Below, piece by piece: positions 9,489 through 18,006 of a stretch of 33,751 bases of DNA (its first letter is position 1; each line of letters opens with the position of its first letter). Location: assembly GCA_905220665.1 (NCBI GenBank), contig CAJNAR010000072.1:1-33751 (forward strand). The letters are read 5' to 3'. The DNA is from Albugo candida (Eukaryota; Oomycota; Peronosporomycetes; Albuginales; Albuginaceae). The notes beneath the pieces were generated by a model, which searched no databases, was not told the DNA's origin, and saw only the letters and a list, made by a program, of their open reading frames with translations. A program made the translations under genes and the position numbers.

Positions 9489-12400
9489 GGGCAGCTCAAC
9501 GGCCACTTTTTCGTGGACAAATAAGACCATTCTTTCCGTCAACACAAACGGAATCAAAAAGAGTGGTCACCTTGCCATCCAACATACATTTTCAAAATAT
9601 GCACTCTGTTGCGTCCAAGACACTCGTTTTCGTGATCGCCAGCACCTGGAGACATTTCGTTTTCACCTGACATCGACATTCAAAAGTAAATCCTTTATCA
9701 GTGATACGAATAGTCTTCACTCTCACCCCTCTCGGGAACGAGTAAACGGTGTTATGACCATTATCCGGAACGATTTTCCTGGATTTCAAACTGCTGAAGC
9801 CGTGCACAATGTCACAGTTCAAGATCGGTATCTGGTGGTTCGTTTGGTGGTTCATGGAGCACCAGTATACGTCCACAACGTTTATGCTCCGGTGGATTCA
9901 ACGGAACGAAAACCTTTTTTCGATCAGCTTCCAATTGGATCATTCGAAGAAAACGCATCACATATCGTTTGTGGAGATCTCAATACAGCTCTCTGTCCAA
10001 GTCTGGATTGTTCAAGTGGTGCATATCGTCATGAACCAAGTCGCCTCTCATGTTTGGAATGGCTTTCAAACTTGGGTGTTCTCGATGCTTGGCGTCACCA
10101 GCATCCCGAAGAGCGTATCTTTACTGGCCCTCAGCCACGACGTAATCGACTGGATTACATCCTTTTGTCGGAGCATCTCTTCCGTACAATTTATAAGGAT
10201 TCAAATTATGCCACCCTTCCTCACACGGGGGATCATTTGGCACAAGTACTCAAGTTTGCAAATCCGATCCAACTTCAGGGCCGTGGTTACTGGAAATGTC
10301 CCCTCTCATTATTCGAGTACCCAGTAATCATCGAGGCGATTGAAGTGCACGCGGAACGCATTTTGGCAAAGCTTCGTGCTTCTTCCAGTCCCGGAAAGGA
10401 TTGGGAGCGTTGGAAGAAGTATATGAAGCGTTTACTTCAGCAAATTCAAAAGATGATTCGACGTCAAGAGGAAGATGAGCTCATTCGAGCTCAATCGGAG
10501 TTGGAACATGCTGCATCCGCCTATCGAATATCAGATCAGAGCACAGAAAAGAAACTTTACAAGGACGCTCTTCATTTTTATCATGAACGAGTGAAGAGCT
10601 CGTCGAAGTACAATCAAGACTCCGCGTTCGACCACCAGATGCGAAATGTGGAGAAATCATCGAGATACTTCTTTCGTCCGCTGGATTCAACTTGTCATCG
10701 GGTGCCATTGGAAGAAGTCCTCCTTCCGAATGGCAAAGTATCAAAGAATCCACTTGAAATCACCCTTCAGTTCACCGACCATTGGGGTGGAATTATGGGT
10801 GATAAGGAAAGTTCAGCTGGAGTCCCACTCCGTCCTTGCATTCAAAAACAACAAACGCTTATCGACTCAATTACCAAAACATTAAACAGCTCTGATGAGT
10901 CGTTTCTTTCTGCTCCATTAACTAAATCGGAAATGGAAGGAGCCATCAAAAGTATGCGCGGACACTCATCACCTGGAATGGATGGATTGCCGGCAGCATT
11001 CTACCAACTTGCTCCGAGTGTCTTTGGTGAATGTTTGCAAATTGTCTTTGACGATCAACTTCGTCGAGGCTCTCTGCTGCGCTCTCAGCGTAGTTCGGCA
11101 ATCACGTTGCTTTACAAAAAAGGATCTCGAGCAGATCCTGGCAACTATCGTCCTATTGCATTAATATGCGTGGATGTGAAAGTGCTGTCAAAGGTACTTG
11201 CCTATCGACTCCAGCAAATGCTTCCGAAATTGATTCACGAAGACCAAAAAGCATTTCTGAGAGGCAGATCCATCCACCACCACATTCGATACATGAGTGA
11301 TCTACAAGATTTGATCACTCATCGTGGCGAGGAAGCATATGCAACCTTTCTCGATTTTGAGAAAGCGTACGATCGAGTGGATTGGTCGTACATGTTTGCT
11401 GTGCTTTCGAAAATGAACTGCGGAAATTCGTTTATCAAGTGGACAAAGCTTCTATACACCAACACGAATGTTTCGCTGTTGTTGAATGGAACGCTTTCAC
11501 CAAAGATCACTCCTTCTCGTGGAGTCAAACAAGGTGATCCACTCTCCGCATTGCTCTTTCTTATGACTATTGAGCCGTTGGGAAATTTGTTGCGGAGAAA
11601 TGAAGGACCTGGTATTTGTATCACTCCAATGGATACATCAACTAGTTTATTCTTTGCGGACGACTCGACTTTGTTATCGTCTTCGCTCGGTGGGGTGGTG
11701 GCTCAGCTTGATGTCGTTCAACACTATTGTGATGGTTCAGGAGCAAAGTTAAATCTTTCAAAGTCGACTTTACTTCCTCTTAACCGTCATCAAGCCTGTC
11801 AGCCGTTCGCTTTAGTGAAAGTTCTATCACAGTGCGAGTCGGTCAAGTATTTGGGAATTCCTTTCAGTCAATCACCAGTGAGTGATTTGATGATTGAATT
11901 CCTAGAAGATCGTTTCTATGGTGGTTTTCGTCAGTGGTTTCGTCTAGCAAGAACGGTGCGTGGACGTTTATTGGTGGCGCAGACCATGGTTTTGTCACGA
12001 TTATGGCATTTTACGACACATTTTGATATCCCGAAACATTTACTGCGACGATGGCAATCGATGTTAAATCGATTTGTGTTGAGTCGAAAGTATGAGCGGG
12101 ATTCAACACATGTGCAGCTCATTCGATCGGAACTTTTATATCTGCCTTATTCACAAGGTGGTTTACAGGTTCCGATGATCGAGAAGCAATTAATGAAACA
12201 ACGACTCCAATTTCTACAACAATTTGCACTACATTCTAGTACACCTATTCCAAGCAACTGGACATTGACTGGTATGGAAATTGTGAAGAGCATCTTACCC
12301 AACTTTGGACCGTTCAGGCCGCTCGATATCCTAACGATATCACCTCGTCGGCATGCTACCATGGTTCGTTGGAATGTAGCGTCATCGTGGTGGAAGCAGA

Positions 12401-13638
12401 CGTGCGTTTGGTGGAGTCAGAGTAAGTGGGAACTCACACCCCAGACCTTGTCTTCACAGGAGCAATACATCGTTATGGTAAATGCTCCTGTCTGGCTGCA
12501 GGTGGATTCTTATCTTCAGTTTGAGCAACGGCAACGTTCTACTAGTGCGGTTGCTCATCGTCGATGTATGGGAATGGTCCCGGAACCTGCGCGTACTTTT
12601 AGGATGCAGTTCGCGCAAGCGTTCCGCATCCGTTCTCTACGTGATTTGTTCGGTGGAAGATCAACTTGGTTCAATTCGTCTTCCGAGTTTGTCTTGCGTT
12701 TCAGTACGCATACAGTTGGAAATTCAGCGGAAGTAGCCAAGACAAAGCTTTTACGACGCTTGTACGTGGAAGCTACTCAAATTTTACGTCGCATTCAACC
12801 GGAGGGCGTTTTGTTGTGTCCAGAGCGTTCCATTGCAAAGGCGTATCCGGTTCAGTTTGGCATTCAAATTTCGGATACGAAGGTTTTCTTTCCGACTATT
12901 CCTCGGAATCAACTCTTTCGAGTTGTTGGGAAAGCAGAACCACCGGACAAGCCTCACCCACTGCTGCTTCACATACCAGAGAGAGACCGGCCAAGTGCTT
13001 CGACTTGGGTAAAGGATTTCTCAACGGGTTTTAAACGTCTTCGAGGACGTTTATTACCAATATACTCGGACATTCAGCTCCGACTTACATATTCAATGTT
13101 ACCAGTGCGATCCCGGTTCTGGTTTCTGAAGCAAGCTCATCCGGAAATCATCCTGTGCACACAGGAGCATTGTGGTGAGGTGGAAAGTTACCAGCATCTG
13201 TTTTTCGACTGTAGTAGGACATTCCCTATTTGGGAGGAGCTATTTCCTTCTTGGACAGCTTTCTTTTCAGGTCGACCTAAGTGGACTCACATTGCGTGCC
13301 TACGACTTCCTCTCCTTCGAGACAGGTGGAAGCCATTCAGGATGGTGTTGGAAGATCTTTGGTTTGCAATGGTTGCCATTTCGATCCACTTCATCTGGAC
13401 GGATCGGAATAGACGACTTTTCGACCAAGTATCTACAACACCAACAGGACCAGCTGTTTCGGTGATCTACAGCACATTCAGCGCCCATATTCGGTTTTAT
13501 CAACGTCAGTGCTATGATCCCACACAGCTTGATCAGCTTCAGATGGTTTTACTCGCCCTATTGCAATCAGGTTCAGCAAAAAGATATTTCTCCGGGAGAT
13601 CAGATCTACTCAAGATACGAAGGCGTGCGCGCTCATAA
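9463..13638 (+). CDS. LINE ORF2: APE endonuclease, reverse transcriptase and CCHC finger, 1391 aa, open
   Basis: This is the only uninterrupted ORF2 in the window. Numbering starts at a TTG codon (9463). The codon aligned with the ATG of A1 is ACG (9442-9444), an in-frame TGA sits at 9430-9432, and no ATG occurs before the endonuclease, so the true start is unknown. Endonuclease motifs: NTNG (27-30), QD (52-53, where QE is usual), GDLN (171-174), RLDYI and TGDH (255-258). Reverse transcriptase: DPGNYRPI (558-565), motif A with Asp631 in FLDFEKAYD, RGVKQGDPLS (686-695) and FADD (731-734). The C-terminal finger is CX4CX7HX4C (Cys1232, Cys1237, His1245, Cys1250), followed by WTDRNRRLF. I see no RNase H domain. 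The enzyme would nick the target and copy element RNA at the nick. It overlaps the ORF1 3' end in the +1 frame. Confidence 0.9.
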   Translation: MDPFQFNTKGSSTATFSWTNKTILSVNTNGIKKSGHLAIQHTFSKYALCCVQDTRFRDRQHLETFRFHLTSTFKSKSFISDTNSLHSHPSRERVNGVMTIIRNDFPGFQTAEAVHNVTVQDRYLVVRLVVHGAPVYVHNVYAPVDSTERKPFFDQLPIGSFEENASHIVCGDLNTALCPSLDCSSGAYRHEPSRLSCLEWLSNLGVLDAWRHQHPEERIFTGPQPRRNRLDYILLSEHLFRTIYKDSNYATLPHTGDHLAQVLKFANPIQLQGRGYWKCPLSLFEYPVIIEAIEVHAERILAKLRASSSPGKDWERWKKYMKRLLQQIQKMIRRQEEDELIRAQSELEHAASAYRISDQSTEKKLYKDALHFYHERVKSSSKYNQDSAFDHQMRNVEKSSRYFFRPLDSTCHRVPLEEVLLPNGKVSKNPLEITLQFTDHWGGIMGDKESSAGVPLRPCIQKQQTLIDSITKTLNSSDESFLSAPLTKSEMEGAIKSMRGHSSPGMDGLPAAFYQLAPSVFGECLQIVFDDQLRRGSLLRSQRSSAITLLYKKGSRADPGNYRPIALICVDVKVLSKVLAYRLQQMLPKLIHEDQKAFLRGRSIHHHIRYMSDLQDLITHRGEEAYATFLDFEKAYDRVDWSYMFAVLSKMNCGNSFIKWTKLLYTNTNVSLLLNGTLSPKITPSRGVKQGDPLSALLFLMTIEPLGNLLRRNEGPGICITPMDTSTSLFFADDSTLLSSSLGGVVAQLDVVQHYCDGSGAKLNLSKSTLLPLNRHQACQPFALVKVLSQCESVKYLGIPFSQSPVSDLMIEFLEDRFYGGFRQWFRLARTVRGRLLVAQTMVLSRLWHFTTHFDIPKHLLRRWQSMLNRFVLSRKYERDSTHVQLIRSELLYLPYSQGGLQVPMIEKQLMKQRLQFLQQFALHSSTPIPSNWTLTGMEIVKSILPNFGPFRPLDILTISPRRHATMVRWNVASSWWKQTCVWWSQSKWELTPQTLSSQEQYIVMVNAPVWLQVDSYLQFEQRQRSTSAVAHRRCMGMVPEPARTFRMQFAQAFRIRSLRDLFGGRSTWFNSSSEFVLRFSTHTVGNSAEVAKTKLLRRLYVEATQILRRIQPEGVLLCPERSIAKAYPVQFGIQISDTKVFFPTIPRNQLFRVVGKAEPPDKPHPLLLHIPERDRPSASTWVKDFSTGFKRLRGRLLPIYSDIQLRLTYSMLPVRSRFWFLKQAHPEIILCTQEHCGEVESYQHLFFDCSRTFPIWEELFPSWTAFFSGRPKWTHIACLRLPLLRDRWKPFRMVLEDLWFAMVAISIHFIWTDRNRRLFDQVSTTPTGPAVSVIYSTFSAHIRFYQRQCYDPTQLDQLQMVLLALLQSGSAKRYFSGRSDLLKIRRRARS

Positions 13639-13758
13639 GTCTGAGCTGAGTGGCTAGTCTACTCAACTGTCTTCAACCGCACCAAGTTCACTATTTGTGA
13701 CTTTTCAAGCCACATCTGCATCTATTATATGTTATTTATTGTAGTTTAGGCATTTAGA

Positions 13759-13798
13759 GAAGTCATTTACGTCTAATTCTAGTAATATAGACAACTTC
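13759..13798 (+). promoter_or_regulatory. Conserved 3'-terminal stem-loop of the LINE RNA (A2)
   Basis: The structure is the same as at 6898: outer GAAGT (13759-13763) with ACTTC (13794-13798) around the GTCTA/TAGAC hairpin. The following 18 nt are the next tRNA-like head. Confidence 0.6.
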
Positions 13799-13815
13799 AA
13801 CTGAGCTACACTCGG
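13798..13815 (-). repeat. tRNA 5'-end-like junction sequence, type CCGAGTG
   Basis: On the - strand this reads CCGAGTGTAGCTCAGTTG. The acceptor heptamer differs from the one at 6937, while TAGCTCAGTTG is the same. It joins the A2 3' end to the SINE. Confidence 0.65.
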
Positions 13816-13827
13816 GTCGCCGTCGGG

Positions 13828-13838
13828 TGGCCTAGCGG
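13828..13838 (+). promoter_or_regulatory. Pol III A box of the SINE
   Basis: TGGCCTAGCGG fits the A-box consensus TRGYNNARNGG, at the expected distance from the SINE 5' end. Confidence 0.75.
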
Positions 13839-13871
13839 TTAGTACAGATGTGTTCCGACCGTGTGTACCCC

Positions 13872-13882
13872 GGTTCGAATCC
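13872..13882 (+). promoter_or_regulatory. Pol III B box of the SINE
   Basis: GGTTCGAATCC is a perfect B box (GGTTCRANNCC), 33 nt after the A box. Confidence 0.85.
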
Positions 13883-14130
13883 CGGCGGTGGCAAAAGAGC
13901 TGCGATGGGGCCCCTCGGCGGAGGCAAAGATTCCTCCACGTAAATATCAACCTACTCAATGAAGATATGGACGTGTCAAGACCGCTGGCAACTACACCAG
14001 AAAATAACTGTACAGGAGTTGGACCGGGCTCTTCAGAGCGTTACATACTAGTGATTAGAATAGAGTAGATAACCACCAAACTGTAGTAACAGAAAGGTGT
14101 CTAAATAAAAGTAATACGGGCGAACACCCT

Positions 14131-14148
14131 TAACTGAGCTACACTCGG
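14131..14148 (-). repeat. tRNA 5'-end-like junction sequence, type CCGAGTG
   Basis: On the - strand this reads CCGAGTGTAGCTCAGTTA, matching the head on the other side of the SINE except for the last base. It separates the SINE from the truncated B copy. Confidence 0.65.
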
Positions 14149-15419
14149 GATTACAACGACGAAGAGCTAAACACATCGGATATGGCTGAAGAAAAGTTGC
14201 TGAGTCGACTTTACAATGAAGTCACTCAGATTCTCCAGCGTATCCACTCGACGATTGGTCTCATCACTTGGATTATACCAACCACAAGTGGCAGATCATT
14301 TTATGTGGGAGTAAAAAGCAAGGAAAGGAAACATTATTTTCCATCTATTCCACGCTCACAACTCTCACGAATCGTCTGGAAACCTCCCGAACCAACCAAG
14401 AGTCATCCGATGTCGACACATTGGTCATCACGGGAGAGATCGGACGCACTGGATTCAGAACGAGTTCGAACTTTTATGGCTACATCACGGCATCTTCGAA
14501 AACGTGTGTTACCAATTTTCGAAGATTTACAGTTTCGTCTAGCCTTTCGAATGTTGCCAGTTCGATCTCGTTTCTGGTTCTTAAAGGATGTTCAGCCCGA
14601 CATCATATTGTGCACGCAGCCTTCGTGTGGGGCAGTGGAATCCGATCAACATCTCTTTCTAGAGTGTGATCACACGGCACAATTATGGAGAGGGAGTTAC
14701 TCCCTAGTTGGGATCAGTTTTTCTCCTCTCGACCACGCTGGACGCATATTGCATGTGCAATCGTACCAACCCTACGGTCGGATTGGAAAGACTATCTCGA
14801 CATTATCTCAGATTTATGGCTTGCTTGCAAGCGGTGACACTGCACTTCGTCTGGACAGATCGGAATCGTCGTTTGTTCGATCATCGATCAGAAACTCCGA
14901 CAGTTCCAGCACTTTCCGTGATCTACACCACGTTTAGTGCGCACGTTCGGTACTTTTGAAGACAGTGTTACGACCACGAGGAACGCATTCGGCTTGCAAA
15001 GGTGCTGGATCAACTCGCAACGCAAGGATCATTTGGTGGATTTTTCAGAAGTCGAAGATCATTGCTGCGGGTCCGGCACAGGCGAGTGGAACGGCAAGTG
15101 CAACTCAGATCCTAGTCCTAGTTGGCTGGTTTTCTCACCGTAGTGTGGCGCACACCAATGTGCAAACCACGGTACTTTTGGACCATTTTTACAACTTTAC
15201 AAACTTACCACTTAACAACTTTACAGCATTTACAAGCTGGACACAGTCTCGTATTAAGGGTGCTGAGGCTACTACGATACGAGATTATCAACGAGAATAC
15301 ATAATATCATCTCTCACAGGTATTTCACGAAACCTTTTTTATATGTATATATGTTATTTAAGATAGCCTAGGCAACTAGCGAAGTCAGTTTAGTCTAATT
15401 CTAGTAATATAGACACCTT
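14149..15419 (+). mobile_element. 5'-truncated LINE copy of lineage B (left)
   Basis: This copy keeps only the last part of ORF2 and a 3' UTR of about 300 nt. It begins abruptly at 14149/14150 within ORF2, as expected from incomplete reverse transcription. It has CCGAGTG-type heads on both sides. Its 3' UTR differs from lineage A except for the terminal stem-loop region (15381-15420), which it shares. The longer partner on the - strand continues past this truncation point. Confidence 0.85.
14150..15115 (+). pseudogene. LINE B ORF2 C-terminal remnant
   Basis: This is the C-terminal part of an ORF2 related to lineage A but clearly diverged. It contains the LPVRSRFWFLK motif, a CX4CX7HX4C finger (CTQPSCGAVESDQHLFLEC) and WTDRNRRLF. 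The frame breaks at about 14690, after AQLWRG. It then meets a TGA near 14957, where the mirror copy has CGA. The ancestral stop is the TAG at 15113-15115. Nothing catalytic remains. Confidence 0.85.
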
Positions 15420-15420
15420 C
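15381..15420 (+). promoter_or_regulatory. Conserved 3'-terminal stem-loop (lineage B)
   Basis: The outer stem is GAAG/CTTC. The inner hairpin GTCTAATT / AAT-A-TAGAC is identical to lineage A, although most of the 3' UTR upstream has diverged. This suggests that the structure is constrained. Confidence 0.6.
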
Positions 15421-15438
15421 AACTGAGCTACACTCGAG
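15420..15438 (-). repeat. tRNA 5'-end-like junction sequence, type CTCGAGTG
   Basis: On the - strand this reads CTCGAGTGTAGCTCAGTTG, one base longer than the other heads. It joins the B remnant to A3. Confidence 0.6.
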
Positions 15439-15529
15439 ACTTCTCAATTTGCCGGCTACTACGTAACCGGCAAAACGAATTCAACAAAGCGCCTTTTCAG
15501 CAAAACACGCACTTCTCAACCCGAAGACA

Positions 15530-18006
15530 ATGGTTACTATCGACATATCCAGCTTACCTACCGTTACATCGCCTGATGTGGGTAGTACCTAATGTGTCCG
15601 TTACTGACACGTTACCGGCGGAAAGTACAGCTACCCGCACACCTCTACCGTCCGACTCTACCGCGTCCGCTGAGGTTATTGGCCAATCCGAGACCGAGAT
15701 GGAGATAGAGACGCCTCTCTCTCCCACTCCTATTGTTTCCAATCAGCCGGTACCAATGGAGGTTGATGACAACAGCACGTCATCAGCTTCGAAACCGGTT
15801 AAAACGACGTGTGAAACCGACCATCGCCCAAGTTTAGCCGAAATCTTGAAAGGTCAAGAAGAAGTTCGCAAGGACAAAGCTGTAAAAAAAGCCAAGTGGA
15901 AGGTTGAAATGCCAAAACCTTTAGCATCAAATTTACGTGCCATCGAACAACTCTTTCAAGACGGACGTCCGTCCTGGGATGTTTTGGCTGTACACTTGGC
16001 GGCAGTAAAGCCGTTTATACTACCAAGTGCGAAGTATTTGATCGTCCTGGAGACGGGACAAACTATTGTACGCATACCACCCGCCAAATCCTACAATCGT
16101 TCGTTCGAGATCATGGGAACACGATTCTTGACGATTTATTTAATGCGGGGAAAATTGGCCAACTGGCTAAAGTGCCTGGGGATAATTAACGCCTTCTCGT
16201 CACGAGCGAGGAAGTTTGCCAGAAGTTGGCTCATGAGACGATTACCCTCATGGGGAACCAGTATTCGTTCCGAGAGTTCGATGTGCTCGGGTCACGATAC
16301 TTCATGGACGTTTTCGGAATTGGACCGGAAATGTCCACAATAACAATTGCATCAGCACCGCATCGTCTTGGCTGCGATGTTTTGTATGAAAACTTTCGTG
16401 AAGCTGTGGCTTCTAAACGGTTATCCATGTCTACGTGGAGAGTGACTTTCGCTCCACGTCATGTCTTGAACCTCTGGTCGTGGCTGAAAAAGTTTGCGAA
16501 CAAATTTGTATCGAAGGGAGATACTATTTGGCTCGCGGAAAAGGGGCTCCGTTACCGGTTGAGCGATTGAGGATGGGTCAGCGCAGTCCACACTGCTTAT
16601 TGCTGCCAGTGAACACTCCGAAATCGACTCAGCGACCGACGAAACCCCCGACTCCAACAACTGAATCTAAATCGGTGCCAAGCAAGCAAACCGGAAAAAC
16701 AACAAAACCAGCTCAAGAGAAGAAAAACCTAAATGATGAAGAAAAAAAATCTACCTCAAGTAAAGCTAGAAGTTCATCCAAAACTGATGAAACATCCTGC
16801 CCTCCGACAACTCCCGAAGTTACTATATCGGACCGTCATCAGAAGGCATCTCCGTCGCCTGTTTCAGAATCGGAAGAGAAGCTTGGAAGCAGTGATTCCC
16901 ATCCTGCTGAGGAATCAAAACAAGCTGAAGAATCATAACCAGCTTCTTGGACAGTTGTTTGCTCAAACAACAAAAGGAACCGCTCGTTAGACAGCTTCAA
17001 AAGCCTGCTCAGTAAAGCTCCTCCAAAAAAATTGGAAGGGCTTGCCACCAGCAATTTTTTCGATGTGCTTAGCACTGTCGATGTGGAATATAAAAAGATA
17101 GATGTTACGACCAGTCCAGCGTTTGGAAAGCGCTATCATATCGTTCCTACCAATGTTGTGGTACCTAAAGATGTAGCTACGTCGAAAGAAGCGGCTCATT
17201 TTTTTACAAAAAAGCACACCAAAATCGTGAAGGATTCTTGTCCTACTCGCGTGGGGGAAGTGGTGAACTTGTTGGCAGAAGATCTACTGACGGCACAGAT
17301 CCCAACGAAGCCCGATCGGCTTCTCCAAGCGGACATTCACGTGTCCAAGGCGGAGAAGCATCTTGGATTCACGTCCAATGGAGATAGCCTTCTCCAGTTT
17401 GCATTTAATCACCCGATCGCATTACATGGAGTGCTCAATAAGGGTATGCGATCGAATGATCCGTGTTTAGCTGAAGTGGTGCAAGTCCACACGATCAATC
17501 GTATACTTGCTGCGTCCGACCCGAATTTGGACACCACTTTCATTACAAAATGGTCGAAAAAGATTGGGGGAAAAGTCCCGACAAAACGTCAAGTTTTGTT
17601 TGACGCAACCAATAGTTGGTGGACGGATTCACCTGAAGTGGAAGAGCTCACTCGAGCCACCAAATCGCTCGCCTTCTTCGAGCTCATGCTGATGTGCACT
17701 GCTCCGGCCGTTATTCATAATGACCACTGGATTCAACACATCACTGGTCGCCCGGTGCTGTGGATACCGACACACCATTGTCGCTTACTACACACCAATG
17801 CACTGATTATGATATTGCGCTCCCCACTAGGCACACTTTGCCTTAGTGAGTGGTTTGATGCGCAGTGGGATAGTCCCCTATACGACAATTTGGAAGCCAT
17901 TCAGCTTTCGACAAATTTTTTGCCCGATGAAGTGTCTATTTTGCAACTGAGCGAAGTAGATGGAGTACAAACACTCGTCGCGGGTGCTCTCTATGTTCAG
18001 TATTAA
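15530..18006 (+). pseudogene. LINE ORF1 remnant (copy A3)
   Basis: The ATG at 15530 opens a frame that stops after 20 codons at a TAA (15590-15592), because 8 nt present in A1 are missing. Later lesions are a lost C near 16085, a TAA near 16187 where A1 has TTA, a frame change near 16443 and a CAA-to-TAA change at about 16936. The C-terminal block is open from about 16940 to the stop at 18006. It keeps the NDHWIQ and HHCRLLHTN motifs. The product would be non-functional. Confidence 0.88.

Larger units (their letters stand above)
6955..13797 (+). mobile_element. LINE copy A2, full length, chimeric
   Basis: This full-length copy has a 5' UTR (6955-7054), ORF1 with two lesions, an open ORF2 and a 3' UTR ending in the conserved stem-loop. 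From about 9700 to its end it is almost identical to A1. From 6955 to about 9690 it is clearly diverged, with ORF1 amino acids differing at many positions and its own linker. It therefore looks like a recombinant between two ORF1 lineages. It is flanked by different tRNA-like heads (GCCTCGG type on the left, CCGAGTG type on the right), so it lacks a matching target-site duplication. Confidence 0.9.
13816..14130 (+). mobile_element. tRNA-derived SINE with a LINE-like 3' end
   Basis: This is a short element of about 315 bp with no coding capacity. Its 5' 75 nt are tRNA-derived: 7-nt ends GCCGTCG (13819-13825) and CGGTGGC (13886-13892) pair with two G-T pairs, and Pol III A and B boxes lie between them. 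The body (13893 to about 14090) matches nothing else in the window. The tail (CTAAATAAAAGTAATAC and onward) loosely follows the LINE 3' end and finishes in AACTGAGC like the LINEs. A GGTGT/ACACC pair can close a hairpin there. The same CCGAGTG head lies on both sides, consistent with a target-site duplication. tRNA-derived SINEs are known in oomycetes, but I cannot match this one to a named family. Confidence 0.8.

Noticed and set aside
13819..13892. A functional tRNA gene
   Set aside because: A and B boxes and end pairing are present. However, the T stem has a mismatch, no good anticodon or D stem forms, and the sequence continues into a SINE body.
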